A stretch of DNA of 64,000 nucleotides. Source: Gemella sp. zg-570. GTDB lineage: Bacteria > Bacillota > Bacilli > Staphylococcales > Gemellaceae. The notes beneath the pieces were generated by a model. The model had not been told where the DNA came from and made no database searches. It saw nothing but the letters and a program-made list of their open reading frames with translations. Positions 19,204 through 30,238 of this stretch are shown piece by piece (position 1 is the first letter of the stretch; every line of letters begins with the position of its first letter). Both the position numbers and the translations under genes were made by a program. Location: positions 1,077,501 through 1,141,500 of the forward strand of contig NZ_CP076443.1 in the NCBI RefSeq assembly GCF_018866345.1. Direction: 5' to 3'.

Positions 19204-19229
19204 AAACCAATGCAATAATGCATTGGTTT
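19204..19229 (-). terminator. Terminator of rpsT
   Basis: An 11-bp perfect stem (AAACCAATGCA / TGCATTGGTTT) with a 4-base loop is followed by a T run on the minus strand, directly after the rpsT stop. Confidence 0.9.
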
Positions 19230-19233
19230 AAAA

Positions 19234-19476
19234 TTATTTGCTTAAGCTTGATTTATATCTAGCTGCTGCATTTTTATGAATAAGGTTAGTTTTAGCAGCT
19301 TTATCAATTTTTTTGAAAGCTAGGTTTACTAATTCTGCAGAATTATCAGCACCATCAGCTTTTGCTAATTTAGCTTTTTTTATTGCTGTACGCATTTCAG
19401 ATTTTTTTGATGAATTAGAAGCGTTAATTTTTGTATCTTTTCTTACACTCTTAACTGATGATTGAATATTTGGCAC
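19234..19476 (-). CDS. rpsT: 30S ribosomal protein S20
   Basis: This small, lysine- and alanine-rich protein (80 residues) binds 16S rRNA. The start is chosen at the GTG at 19474-19476 so the protein begins MPNIQSSVKSVRKD as in the family. The ribosome site GGAGGTGA lies 5 bases upstream and overlaps an earlier in-frame GTG, which is therefore not the start. Transcribed alone, with its own promoter, structured leader and terminator. Confidence 0.96.
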   Translation of the reverse strand: MPNIQSSVKSVRKDTKINASNSSKKSEMRTAIKKAKLAKADGADNSAELVNLAFKKIDKAAKTNLIHKNAAARYKSSLSK

Positions 19477-19528
19477 TATCTTCACCTCCCACTACAATTT
19501 TATATTACTAAGAAATATTAATTAATAT

Positions 19529-19550
19529 TCTTAATTACGAATAATTAAGA
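19529..19550 (-). promoter_or_regulatory. UUCG-capped hairpin in the rpsT leader
   Basis: On the minus strand TCTTAATTA-TTCG-TAATTAAGA forms a perfect 9-bp stem with a UUCG loop in the 5' untranslated region of rpsT. It is followed directly by a second AT palindrome (AATATTAATTAATATT). A role in autogenous control by S20 is possible but not shown. Confidence 0.5.
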
Positions 19551-19572
19551 TGTTGTTAAGTACAACTATCTA

Positions 19573-19601
19573 ATTATAGCAAATAATATTTTATATTTCA
19601 A
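19573..19601 (-). promoter_or_regulatory. Promoter of rpsT
   Basis: TTGAAA (19596-19601) and TATAAT (19573-19578) lie 17 bases apart on the minus strand, giving a leader of roughly 90 bases. Confidence 0.75.
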
Positions 19602-19630
19602 TAATTTTTTTAGAATTAATATTTACATTT

Positions 19631-20614
19631 TTAAGATAATTTTTCTATGAGTTTATTTATAAGCAAATCTAAAACAAGATATTTATCCATATAAGAATAT
19701 TTTAATTGTTTATCATATTCTTTACATATTATGATAGTTTCCATTAAATTATCAAGACTATATTTATAAACCGCTTCTACTGCAAGTTCCACCCTATAAG
19801 GATGTATTTTTAATTTTGCTGCTATATCTTTTTGAGCAAAATTTTCCTGTAATAACATTTTTACCTTATAATAAACTCTAAGTTGGGAGGCTATCAAAGA
19901 TAAAAGTAGTATCGGTTCTTCTCCTTTAAGTTTCAAAGAATTAAAAACATTTCTTAGTTCTATATAATTTTTTTTGAATAGTTCATTAGTTAATGCAAAT
20001 ACGTCATACTCCCTACTTCTAATTACTATATTTTCAATATCTTCTTTCCTTACCTCTTTTTTATCAAAACAATAGAGTTCTAATTTTTCTAATTCTTTTT
20101 TTACTCCTGCAAAATCCATTTTACTAAAGACAACTAAAAAATTAGCATCGTGTTTTGAGATATTAATTTTTTTAGATTTTAAGTAAGTAATTATATAGTT
20201 TTCTAATTCTTTTTCCTTAAAATCTTTAAATTCTTTTATTTCACCTATTTCTTTTATTTTTTTTACTACATTTTTTCTACTATCTATTTTATCTAGGACA
20301 GTAAAGATTAATAATATTTCTTCATTAAAATTATTCAAATAAGAAGAAAGTGCTTCTAGGTCATGTTCAAATTTTATTTTTTTTGCTTTGGTCTGTAAAA
20401 AAATACTATTTTCTGCCACTATAACTTTTTTATTTGAAAAAAATCCACTACTTTGGCATTCATATAACAGGTCTGAAATATTAGTTGTTTCCATATTAAA
20501 TTTCAAATATGTAAAATTATCAATAGCTTTGCCTAAAAATTTTTCTGCCAAATTATTTTGAAAATCTAGCAATGCCTCCTTATTTTCTCCATATAATATA
20601 TATATATTTTTCAT
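19631..20614 (-). CDS. holA: DNA polymerase III subunit delta
   Basis: The 327-residue protein is the delta subunit of the clamp loader, which opens the sliding clamp. It begins with ILYGENKEALLDF and has the family pattern VVAENS, an AAA+ like N-terminal half without a working Walker A, and the C-terminal block KLKIHPYRVELAVEAV. Position after comEC and before rpsT is the usual Bacilli order. DnaX, the partner subunit, is encoded at 42.2-43.9 kb. Confidence 0.93.
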   Translation of the reverse strand: MKNIYILYGENKEALLDFQNNLAEKFLGKAIDNFTYLKFNMETTNISDLLYECQSSGFFSNKKVIVAENSIFLQTKAKKIKFEHDLEALSSYLNNFNEEILLIFTVLDKIDSRKNVVKKIKEIGEIKEFKDFKEKELENYIITYLKSKKINISKHDANFLVVFSKMDFAGVKKELEKLELYCFDKKEVRKEDIENIVIRSREYDVFALTNELFKKNYIELRNVFNSLKLKGEEPILLLSLIASQLRVYYKVKMLLQENFAQKDIAAKLKIHPYRVELAVEAVYKYSLDNLMETIIICKEYDKQLKYSYMDKYLVLDLLINKLIEKLS

Positions 20615-20630
20615 TAATTTTATTCCTTGT

Positions 20631-22544
20631 TTACATTATTTTAAAATTAAAATTTTCATCAAAATTTTCTAAAATTAATCCGTCTATATTATAAACCTTA
20701 TTATTTTTTAAAATTTCTACTTTAATATCCAAAAAAATTGCCAGGTCTATTATTTCTTTTACGCTTTCTTTATCTTCTATTTGCTGGGTAACTAATAATT
20801 TTTTAATAAGTTTTTTAGCTAGAAGATTTTTAGCAAAACCTATATCTGCTTTTTTATCCTTGCTTAGTATTAGAAAATCTACACTATAAATAGCTTCATA
20901 ATTAAATAATAAATTATATTCGTTCATTATATCATAATCTTCTCTTTTTTTTCTAAAATCGCTGTAAAAATTTCGCTGATTAGCCGAGCTATTTATAAGA
21001 AAAGAAATATTATTATTTTTTATAAAGGCTACATCTCTATTGGCTATTTTTAAATTTTCTATTCTATTGAAATTATTAAATTTAGGAATTAATAATAAAA
21101 AGCAAATTAATATAGTTGTTAATAAAATAAATGTTTTATACTTATATTTATTTAAGTATATCAATATTAATATGACAAATATCAAAATTATATAAGCAGT
21201 GTAATTATTTATATGTCCTACTTTAATAATAAATAATAATTTAGTAAAAACTTCTTCTAACTTATCATTAATATAAAAAACTATATTTAATAAGGGAACA
21301 CATAATCCATTAAATAAATCTAAAGAAATTAATGATATTAAATAGCTAATTATAACTAAAGGAAATACTATTAGGGTGAAATATGGAACGAATAACAAAT
21401 TACTAAAAATTGAAATATATGAAAATACATAAAAATTATATATTAAAATAGGTAAACTTGCTAAACCAGATACAAGACTTATCTTAAATATTTTACCTAT
21501 ATTACTCTTAGAATTATTTATAAAATCACTTGACATTATCAAACAAAAAGTAATAAAAAATGAAAATTGAAAACCTAAATTATATAAATAAAGCGGATTA
21601 TATAAGAGCATTATTACAAAACTTAATAATAAAGAATTAATGCTAGACATATTTTTCTTAATACATAGCATATAAATAAGAAGCATACAAACTGCCCTTA
21701 TAACTGACGGACTTGCTCCAGCTAAGATAATATATATGGGTAAAAATATAAAAATTATTTTATTTATTGCTTGTTCTGATAGTCCTAGTCTTCTAAATAT
21801 AAAGTATATTAGCCAAACTACTAATGCAATATGTAAACCAGATATAGCCAGTAAATGATTAATACCCAAGTTAGAAAAATTATTTTTTTCTTCTCTTGAT
21901 AAATTACTTTTTTCTCCAAAAATTAAGGCTTCAAAATAACCTTGTTTGTCAAATTTAATATTTTCTTCTATATTTTTAATCGCCTTATTTCTCAATAATT
22001 TTATGTTTTTATATATACCATCAACTTTTTCATCTATATTTAATATTTCTTCTATCTGTATATTTTTAAAAATTCCTTGTTTTTCACAATAGGTCTTATA
22101 GTCAAATGAATAGAAATTATTTTTTTCTTTTATATCTGAAATGCTAGCCTTTGTTTGTAAAAGTCCTCCCTTAAAATTATGCCTAAAATAATTTTTTTCT
22201 TTTTCACTTTTTATTTTATAATTTATATTTACAACTTCTCCATTTACAGAACCTATTGTTTTTAAATGGTCTCCATTAATATAAATATTATCTACAATTT
22301 CTATTTTTATATCTACATTTTCTGAATTTTGTAAGATTGAAACATTATTTGAAATAATAAAATTTGTTCTAATAAAAAAAACTAAAAAAACTAATATTAA
22401 TTTTATAGTTTCTTTAGTAGTTATTTCTTTTTTATTTAAAAATATTAAAAAACAAAGTAAGGCTAGTACTAATAATGATGTAATTTTATTAATATTTAAT
22501 AAGATAGATGCTAATGCTACTAAAGCCAGTAAAAAATTTTTCAT
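20631..22544 (-). CDS. comEC: ComEC/Rec2-type DNA uptake channel with degenerate C-terminal domain
   Basis: The 637-residue polytopic protein would form the membrane channel that takes single-stranded DNA into the cytoplasm during transformation. The N-terminal OB-like region is followed by the Competence domain: FGEKSNLSREEKNNFSNLGI, HLLAISGLHIALV and GASPSVIRAVCMLLIYML are diagnostic. The C-terminal part is about where the metallo-beta-lactamase-like domain of ComEC should be, but the HxHxDH metal motif is replaced (LILSKDKKADIG, about 558-569) and the protein is short compared with the 750-780 residues of Bacillus and Streptococcus. Third gene of the comE operon. Confidence 0.92.
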   Translation of the reverse strand: MKNFLLALVALASILLNINKITSLLVLALLCFLIFLNKKEITTKETIKLILVFLVFFIRTNFIISNNVSILQNSENVDIKIEIVDNIYINGDHLKTIGSVNGEVVNINYKIKSEKEKNYFRHNFKGGLLQTKASISDIKEKNNFYSFDYKTYCEKQGIFKNIQIEEILNIDEKVDGIYKNIKLLRNKAIKNIEENIKFDKQGYFEALIFGEKSNLSREEKNNFSNLGINHLLAISGLHIALVVWLIYFIFRRLGLSEQAINKIIFIFLPIYIILAGASPSVIRAVCMLLIYMLCIKKNMSSINSLLLSFVIMLLYNPLYLYNLGFQFSFFITFCLIMSSDFINNSKSNIGKIFKISLVSGLASLPILIYNFYVFSYISIFSNLLFVPYFTLIVFPLVIISYLISLISLDLFNGLCVPLLNIVFYINDKLEEVFTKLLFIIKVGHINNYTAYIILIFVILILIYLNKYKYKTFILLTTILICFLLLIPKFNNFNRIENLKIANRDVAFIKNNNISFLINSSANQRNFYSDFRKKREDYDIMNEYNLLFNYEAIYSVDFLILSKDKKADIGFAKNLLAKKLIKKLLVTQQIEDKESVKEIIDLAIFLDIKVEILKNNKVYNIDGLILENFDENFNFKIM

Positions 22545-22550
22545 TTGCTT

Positions 22551-23015
22551 TTACTCTTTCAACATTCTCTCAACAACTAATTTTGGATTGTATTCAATCT
22601 TACGAACTTTTATTTTAGATTTTTCTAGCAATTCTTTGGCATATTCATTATTTCTGTAATCATTAGCATAACAAATTTCTTTTATTCCAGCTTGAATAAT
22701 TGCTTTTGTGCAATTTAAACATGGAAAATGAGTAACGTATATAGTCCCAAACTCTGTTGACACTCCGAATTTAGCACATTGTAAAATAGCATTAATTTCT
22801 GCATGAATGGTACGCACACAATGTCCTTCTACAACTTTACAGCCAGTGTCTATACAATGTTCATCTCCTTTAATCGAACCGTTGTATCCACCTGCAACAA
22901 TTCTTTTATCTCTGACTATAGTTGCACCTACACTTAATCTGCTACAAGTAGACCTAAGCGATAATAAATGACTTTGTGCCATAAAATATTCGTCCCAACT
23001 AATTCTATCTTCCAT
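22551..23015 (-). CDS. comEB: ComEB, dCMP deaminase-like protein
   Basis: The 154-residue zinc deaminase has the motifs TIHAEINAIL and PCLNCTKAI, the ligand set of deoxycytidylate deaminases. It lies between comEA and comEC (6 and 11 base gaps), as in Bacillus, where ComEB is not needed for transformation itself but its gene is conserved in the operon. It likely supplies dUMP from dCMP. Confidence 0.93.
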   Translation of the reverse strand: MEDRISWDEYFMAQSHLLSLRSTCSRLSVGATIVRDKRIVAGGYNGSIKGDEHCIDTGCKVVEGHCVRTIHAEINAILQCAKFGVSTEFGTIYVTHFPCLNCTKAIIQAGIKEICYANDYRNNEYAKELLEKSKIKVRKIEYNPKLVVERMLKE

Positions 23016-23026
23016 AATATTTCTCC

Positions 23027-23644
23027 TTAAACATCAATTTCATCTTTTATATTTTCAAAAGTTCCCTTTCCTATCCCTTTTACTTTCGTTATATCTTCTT
23101 TTTTATTAAATATTCCCTTGTTTTTTCTGTATTCAATTATTGCTTTTGCCTTAGTTTCTCCTATGCCACTTATTTTCATAAGTTCTTCTTTACTAGCCCT
23201 ATTTATATTTATAATTTTTTTGTTACTGTCGCTAGAATTTTGCTGAGCTTCTTCCCCTTGTTTTGGTATTAAAATTAGCATTTGGTCATGAACTTTTTGA
23301 CTAAGATTTACAGAACTTATATCAGCATCTGAAGTTAGTCCTCCAGCCATATCAATTACTTCTTTTATACGAGTATTATTTTCGCATTCATAAAGACCTG
23401 GCTTATTAACTTGTCCTTTGATATCTACAAAAATTTTTTCCTGTTTTATTTCTTCTTTTTTTAAATCTTCCTTATTTCCTACTACATATTCGCTAATATT
23501 TTTATTGGTATCTATACTTTTGCTATTATTAAAAAATAAGAAAAATATGATTACAGAAAAAATTACACTTGTAAATAAGGCTAGGAAAATTTCTTTTATA
23601 TTTTCTTTAATAAAAACTATTATTTCTTCTTTATTATATTTCAT
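23027..23644 (-). CDS. comEA: ComEA, membrane-anchored DNA receptor
   Basis: This protein of about 205 residues has one N-terminal transmembrane segment (IFLALFTSVIFSVIIFFLFF). A SLBB-like region follows (VDIKGQVNKPGLYE). Last come two helix-hairpin-helix motifs (ININRASKEELMKISGIGET and KKEDITKVKGIGKGTFENI) that bind double-stranded DNA outside the membrane. The start is taken at the ATG 23642-23644 because AGGTGA precedes it and overlaps the upstream GTG alternative. First gene of the comE operon. Confidence 0.95.
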   Translation of the reverse strand: MKYNKEEIIVFIKENIKEIFLALFTSVIFSVIIFFLFFNNSKSIDTNKNISEYVVGNKEDLKKEEIKQEKIFVDIKGQVNKPGLYECENNTRIKEVIDMAGGLTSDADISSVNLSQKVHDQMLILIPKQGEEAQQNSSDSNKKIININRASKEELMKISGIGETKAKAIIEYRKNKGIFNKKEDITKVKGIGKGTFENIKDEIDV

Positions 23645-23670
23645 ATTTATCACCTACTATTTCTAAAATA

Positions 23671-23699
23671 ATTATAATATAATAGAATTTTACTGTCAA
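23671..23699 (-). promoter_or_regulatory. Consensus sigma-A type promoter of the comE operon
   Basis: TTGACA (23694-23699) and TATAAT (23671-23676) at exactly 17-base spacing on the minus strand, 27 bases from the comEA start. No streptococcal-type cin box (TACGAATA) was seen upstream. Confidence 0.8.
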
Positions 23700-23738
23700 A
23701 ATATTTCGGCTTAATAAAGACAATAAAATTTATAAAAA

Positions 23739-23767
23739 TTGAGTGTTCATTACTTTTATGTTACAAT
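23739..23767 (+). promoter_or_regulatory. Promoter of the cysteine desulfurase-mnmA pair
   Basis: TTGAGT (23739-23744) and TACAAT (23762-23767) with 17-base spacing, plus an extended TG before the -10. Confidence 0.65.
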
Positions 23768-23797
23768 GTAATGAAAATAATAAACGAGGTGGTATGC

Positions 23798-26047
<2,250 letters not shown>

Positions 26048-26156
26048 TTTATTTTTAATTATTTTTAATAATTAATTTTAAAAATAATTAAAAGTTCAAA
26101 AACTTTTTCTAACTATCTTAAATTTTTATTTGCTATAAATTATTTAAAATAAAATT

Positions 26157-27185
26157 TTAATATTGATTATTTTTTATATCCTCTAAATTAAGAGTTGATT
26201 TTGCATTGAGTAATAAGGGATTTGCAAAAATATTATTTTTGTAATAATAGTAACCTACTGCCCCCATCATAGCCGCATTATCGCTACAATATTCCATACT
26301 AGGTATTAAAATTTCTATTACAAAATTACTAGCTAAATTTTTCATACTTTCTCTTAAATCACTATTTCCTGCTACACCGCCAGCAAGTATTAATTGCCTT
26401 ATATTAAAATTTTTAATAGCTTTTTTGGTTTTACTTTCTAAGATATCAATCACTGCTGTTTGAAAACTTTTAGCTAAGTCTTCTTTAATTATATTTTCTC
26501 CCCTTTGTTTTGCATTATGAATAATATTTATTACTGCCGATTTCATACCAGAAAAACTAAAATTATAGTCATCACTATCAATCATTGCTCTAGGTAAATT
26601 ATAAGTATCTTTTCCTAATTTTGATAATTTGTCTACTTTAGGTCCACCCGGATATTCTAATTCTAGCTGGCGAGCAACCTTATCGTAGGCTTCTCCTACT
26701 GCATCATCTTGTGTATTACCTATAATTTCAAATTCTAATTCATCTTTTAGTAAGACTAATTCTGTATGCCCCCCACTGACTACTAAAGCAAGAGAAGGAT
26801 AAATAATATTATTTTCTATGTTATTGACATAAATATGCCCTGCTATGTGATGAGCGGCTATAAGTGGTTTGTCTAAAGTATAACTTAAAGTTTTTGCTAC
26901 ATTAACTCCTACTAAAAGTGAACCTATTAATCCTGGACCTTGAGTTACACAAATAGCATCTATTTTATCAAGACTTATTTTCGCATCTTCTAAACTTTGG
27001 CTAATAACTTGTATTATTACTTCTATATGTTGCCTACTAGCTATTTCTGGAACTACACCACCATATTGTTTATGCGTGCTTATTTGACTACTAACAATAT
27101 TTGATAAAACTTCTCTGCCATTTCTTACAACAGCGACACTGGTTTCATCACAACTAGTTTCAATCGCTAAAATATTAATATCCAT
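26157..27185 (-). CDS. tsaD: tRNA N6-adenosine threonylcarbamoyltransferase
   Basis: The 342-residue ASKHA-fold enzyme transfers the threonylcarbamoyl group to A37 of ANN-decoding tRNAs. The start at ATG 27183-27185 gives MDINILAIETSCDETS. The metal-binding motif HHIAGH, the nucleotide loop SGGHTEL and the C-terminal CSDNAAMMG are present. It overlaps rimI by 11 bases, so it is translationally coupled. Confidence 0.97.
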   Translation of the reverse strand: MDINILAIETSCDETSVAVVRNGREVLSNIVSSQISTHKQYGGVVPEIASRQHIEVIIQVISQSLEDAKISLDKIDAICVTQGPGLIGSLLVGVNVAKTLSYTLDKPLIAAHHIAGHIYVNNIENNIIYPSLALVVSGGHTELVLLKDELEFEIIGNTQDDAVGEAYDKVARQLELEYPGGPKVDKLSKLGKDTYNLPRAMIDSDDYNFSFSGMKSAVINIIHNAKQRGENIIKEDLAKSFQTAVIDILESKTKKAIKNFNIRQLILAGGVAGNSDLRESMKNLASNFVIEILIPSMEYCSDNAAMMGAVGYYYYKNNIFANPLLLNAKSTLNLEDIKNNQY

Positions 27186-27624
27186 TTCCAAATTCCCTTA
27201 TCATTATATAAGCATTTTCTCTATTATTTTGATAATAATTTTCTCGCCTTCCGATAATATCAAATCCTGCCCTCGTATAAACTTTTATCGCCTTAGCATT
27301 ACTTTCTCTAACTTCTATTGTTGCTTTTTTAGCATTTTTAGTTGCATATAATTGCATGATATAAATTAAAAATAATTGCCCTAATTTTTTATCTTGATGT
27401 GGTTTGTCTATGACTATTTTGTTTATTTGATATTCATCTACAGCATACCAGCCACCACAAAATCCTAAAATTTCATCATCATTAAAAAGTCCGTAATATT
27501 CAGAATTTTCATGTTCTAATTCTTTTTTAAACATTTCTCTTGACCAAGGGTCATCAAAATTTTGACTATCAATTTCTAAAAGTCTATCTAAATTTTCTAC
27601 GCCTACTTTATTTATTTTTATCAT
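27175..27624 (-). CDS. rimI: RimI-family N-acetyltransferase
   Basis: The 149-residue GNAT protein has the acetyl-CoA loop seen as HQDKKLGQLFL (a variant of the usual QxxGxG/A) and the family end block VRESNAKAIKVYTRAGFDIIGRR. RimI acetylates the N terminus of ribosomal protein S18 in E. coli. In Bacilli it is regularly encoded between tsaB and tsaD, as here, with overlaps on both sides. Its substrate in this organism is not shown by the sequence. Confidence 0.9.
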   Translation of the reverse strand: MIKINKVGVENLDRLLEIDSQNFDDPWSREMFKKELEHENSEYYGLFNDDEILGFCGGWYAVDEYQINKIVIDKPHQDKKLGQLFLIYIMQLYATKNAKKATIEVRESNAKAIKVYTRAGFDIIGRRENYYQNNRENAYIMIREFGNGY

Positions 27625-28270
27625 TAATTAAATTCCTTTCTGCCTCTGTTAGTCGTAAATAACTTGGTAAGGCATTATAATAATCTGTCGCTAGTACATA
27701 ATCTTTTACATAAATATAATTTTTAGCAAGTGTATGCTTATCTTTTAAAATATAATCTACATTCAGTTTAGAATAATCAAACTTATTTACATCACTACCA
27801 ACAAAAATAATTTCCCTATTTAAGTTATTTACAAAATCAAATATAAACTCAATAGAATAGTAATTTTCTTCTAAAATTTCTTTGCCATCTAAATATGCTA
27901 CCGCATAAACGTTACCTCTTCTACCATCAATTAAAGGCACAACAACTTTGTTGTAACTTTCATTTACTACACTTTGTAATCTTAGTGTAGATAAGGTTTT
28001 TATTGGTATGTTAAGGGCAAAAGATAAACTTTTAGCAACAGATAAAACAACTCTTAGAGCTGTGTAAGAACCCGGACCTCTTGTTGCTATTATTTCTGTT
28101 AAATCATTTTTTGTAAAACCTGATTTTTTTATCACATTATCTATTTCTAATAAAATAATTTCAGATAAGTTTCTTTTGCATTCAATATTATATTCAGAAA
28201 TCAAAGTATCATTCCTAAAACAAGCAATAGATAGATGACCATTAGAAGCATCTAATATTAAGCTAACCAT
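27608..28270 (-). CDS. tsaB: t6A synthesis protein TsaB
   Basis: This 220-residue ASKHA-fold protein is the non-catalytic scaffold of the TsaD-TsaB-TsaE complex. It begins LILDASNGHLSIA and carries ATRGPGSYTALR, the TsaB counterpart of a TsaD block. It overlaps tsaE by 13 bases and rimI by 17 bases, which points to tightly coupled translation. Confidence 0.94.
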   Translation of the reverse strand: MVSLILDASNGHLSIACFRNDTLISEYNIECKRNLSEIILLEIDNVIKKSGFTKNDLTEIIATRGPGSYTALRVVLSVAKSLSFALNIPIKTLSTLRLQSVVNESYNKVVVPLIDGRRGNVYAVAYLDGKEILEENYYSIEFIFDFVNNLNREIIFVGSDVNKFDYSKLNVDYILKDKHTLAKNYIYVKDYVLATDYYNALPSYLRLTEAERNLINDKNK

Positions 28271-28719
28271 TGTTCAATTAAATTCCTTTCTAATTTTTCA
28301 TAATACTCACCCTTAGAAAAAATTGTAACTTCTCTTAGGTCATTATTAAATTGAATTTTTATACTCAGTCTTTCCCTAGGTAAAAAATCTTCTATAAATT
28401 CTGCCCATTCAATAACACAAATATTATTTTCATAAAAAATTTCTTCAAAACCTAAATCTTCTTCACTATTTTCTAATCTATAAGCATCTATATGATAAAA
28501 ATTAATTTTATCGGTAGTATATTCTTTAAGAATATTGAATGTTGGAGAATTAACTGTATCTTTTATCCCCAGATGTTTTGCAAAATATTTTGTAAAAGTT
28601 GTTTTCCCGGTAGCCAAATCTCCACTAAGTGTTAGCAATAATTTTTCATCAGTTTCTTTTGCCAAAATTCTTGCAAGTTTTTCTGTATCTTCCATATTTT
28701 TTAAAATTATCTTAGTCAT
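28258..28719 (-). CDS. tsaE: t6A synthesis ATPase TsaE
   Basis: The 153-residue P-loop ATPase binds between TsaB and TsaD and resets the complex after each cycle. Walker A is GDLATGKTTFTK, and NSPTFNILKEY plus EWAEFIEDFLP are family blocks. The start is set at ATG 28717-28719 because AAAGGTGA just upstream is the ribosome site. First gene of the tsaE-tsaB-rimI-tsaD operon. Confidence 0.95.
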   Translation of the reverse strand: MTKIILKNMEDTEKLARILAKETDEKLLLTLSGDLATGKTTFTKYFAKHLGIKDTVNSPTFNILKEYTTDKINFYHIDAYRLENSEEDLGFEEIFYENNICVIEWAEFIEDFLPRERLSIKIQFNNDLREVTIFSKGEYYEKLERNLIEQWLA

Positions 28720-28755
28720 ATAATTCACCTTTTTATATACTCTACTAGCTATAAT

Positions 28756-28784
28756 ATTATATACTAGTCCCAGCTTTTTTTCAA
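28756..28784 (-). promoter_or_regulatory. Promoter of the tsaE operon
   Basis: TTGAAA (28779-28784) and TATAAT (28756-28761) with 17-base spacing on the minus strand. Confidence 0.7.
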
Positions 28785-28866
28785 TGTTGCATACAAGACT
28801 ACTACTTATAGAAAAATAACTAATTTTATGTTATCATATTTTAGAAATAAAATTTAGGAGTTTGAA

Positions 28867-29421
28867 ATGAATAAAAAATTATACGCTATATTATCACTTA
28901 TTTTTACGATAGCTTTAGTTTTCACTTTTTATATTTTTAAAAATCCAGATGTAGTTAATATTGACAAAGTAAAGCCAGGAAACATAAATGGAATAAATGT
29001 AAAGGGAGATACTACAAGATATGAGGTTAAATTTATTAAAAAAGTAGACGGCGATACTATAAAAGTTAAGTTTAATGGACAAGATTTGACAGTAAGATAC
29101 TTAAATATAGATACACCCGAAACAGTTAAAAAAAATACTCCTGTCCAAGAATATGGTCCAGAAGCAAGTGAATATAACGGAAAAATTTTAGCAAATGCAA
29201 AAAAAGTAGAACTAGAATTTGATGTCAAACAAAAATTAGATAAATATGGTAGAGCCTTAGCCTATGTTTATGCAGACGGTAAACTTGTGCAAGAAGAATT
29301 GTTAAAAGAAGGATTGGCAGAAATAAAATATGTTTATGAACCTGACACTAGATATCTTGATATTTTGAAAAAAGCACAAAATCAAGCCAAGAGTAATAAA
29401 AAAAATCTTTGGAGCAAATAA
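28867..29421 (+). CDS. nuc: Thermonuclease (staphylococcal nuclease family), membrane-anchored or secreted
   Basis: The 184-residue protein has an N-terminal hydrophobic segment (LYAILSLIFTIALVFTFYIF, about residues 5-24) that could be a signal peptide or anchor. The SNase domain follows from about residue 50. Catalytic blocks are visible: VDGDTIKV, RYLNIDTPETV with the active-site Arg and Asp, EYGPEASEY with the Glu, and DKYGRALAYVYADG with the second Arg. It degrades DNA and RNA outside the cell with calcium. The ribosome site TTAGGAG precedes the ATG. It is likely transcribed divergently from tsaE. Confidence 0.95.
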   Translation: MNKKLYAILSLIFTIALVFTFYIFKNPDVVNIDKVKPGNINGINVKGDTTRYEVKFIKKVDGDTIKVKFNGQDLTVRYLNIDTPETVKKNTPVQEYGPEASEYNGKILANAKKVELEFDVKQKLDKYGRALAYVYADGKLVQEELLKEGLAEIKYVYEPDTRYLDILKKAQNQAKSNKKNLWSK

Positions 29422-29507
29422 AAATTCTACAAGCAATTTAAAAAATATTTGTCATATTTTCTTTTTAATTATATAATAAATTTAATAAGCTAGAAAGGAG
29501 TAATATT

Positions 29508-29696
29508 GTGAAATTTTTAATTTCTTTATTCTGGGGATTTATATTCGCATTTATAGCTATATTTATAGTTTCATCTATCCTTGGTAGCAACGGAGTAAGT
29601 CAAGGTTTAACTATACAAAACTGTGCTATACTTGCTCTTGTTTTTGCAATAGGAGCTGCTGGTTTAGATAGTTTAATAAAGGTGAATAAAAAATAA
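29508..29696 (+). CDS. Small two-helix membrane protein of unknown function
   Basis: The 62-residue protein starts at GTG 29508 with a strong ribosome site (AAAGGAG). It has two hydrophobic segments (LISLFWGFIFAFIAIFIVSS and NCAILALVFAIGAAGLDSLI) joined by a polar turn. No family was recognised. It stands 86 bases after nuc and 55 bases before the Nudix gene. Confidence 0.6.
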   Translation: MKFLISLFWGFIFAFIAIFIVSSILGSNGVSQGLTIQNCAILALVFAIGAAGLDSLIKVNKK

Positions 29697-29751
29697 TATT
29701 AAATTAGAGCTGTGAAAACAGTTCTTTATTTTTATCTAAGGAGAATTTAAA

Positions 29752-30228
29752 ATGAAAAATACTTTAGGGGCTATGTGCTATATAGATAATGGCGATGAAT
29801 TTTTAATGCTGACAAGAAATAAAAAAGAAAATGATGTTCATGAGGGGTTAACCATAAGTGTAGGTGGTAAAATAGAAAATGGCGAAAGTCCAGAAGAATG
29901 TATTATTCGTGAAGTAAAAGAAGAAACAAATTTAGATATAACAAATCCGACACTAAGAGGAATAATAACTTTTCCTGATTTTGAACAAGGTGTTAATTGG
30001 TATACCTATGTCTTTACAGCAGAAAAATATTCTGGTCAAATGACAAAAAATTGTGATGAGGGAGATTTGATTTGGATAAAAAAAGAAGATATAAAAAATA
30101 GAAAAATTAATACTTGGGAAGGAGATTATATTTTTTTAGACTGGTTGATAGATAAAAAATCTTTCTTTTCAGCAAAGTTTGTATATAAAAACAAAAAATT
30201 AATTGAACACAGTGTGAATTTTTATTAG
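29752..30228 (+). CDS. Nudix hydrolase (MutT/YtkD-like)
   Basis: The 158-residue protein contains a complete Nudix box, beginning GGKIENGE and ending REVKEETNL (residues about 42-65), the diphosphate-cleaving metal site. The layout is like small Bacilli enzymes annotated as 8-oxo-dGTP diphosphatases. The true substrate cannot be read from sequence. It is followed 10 bases later by the thioesterase gene. Confidence 0.85.
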   Translation: MKNTLGAMCYIDNGDEFLMLTRNKKENDVHEGLTISVGGKIENGESPEECIIREVKEETNLDITNPTLRGIITFPDFEQGVNWYTYVFTAEKYSGQMTKNCDEGDLIWIKKEDIKNRKINTWEGDYIFLDWLIDKKSFFSAKFVYKNKKLIEHSVNFY

Positions 30229-30238
30229 GAGTAAAATT

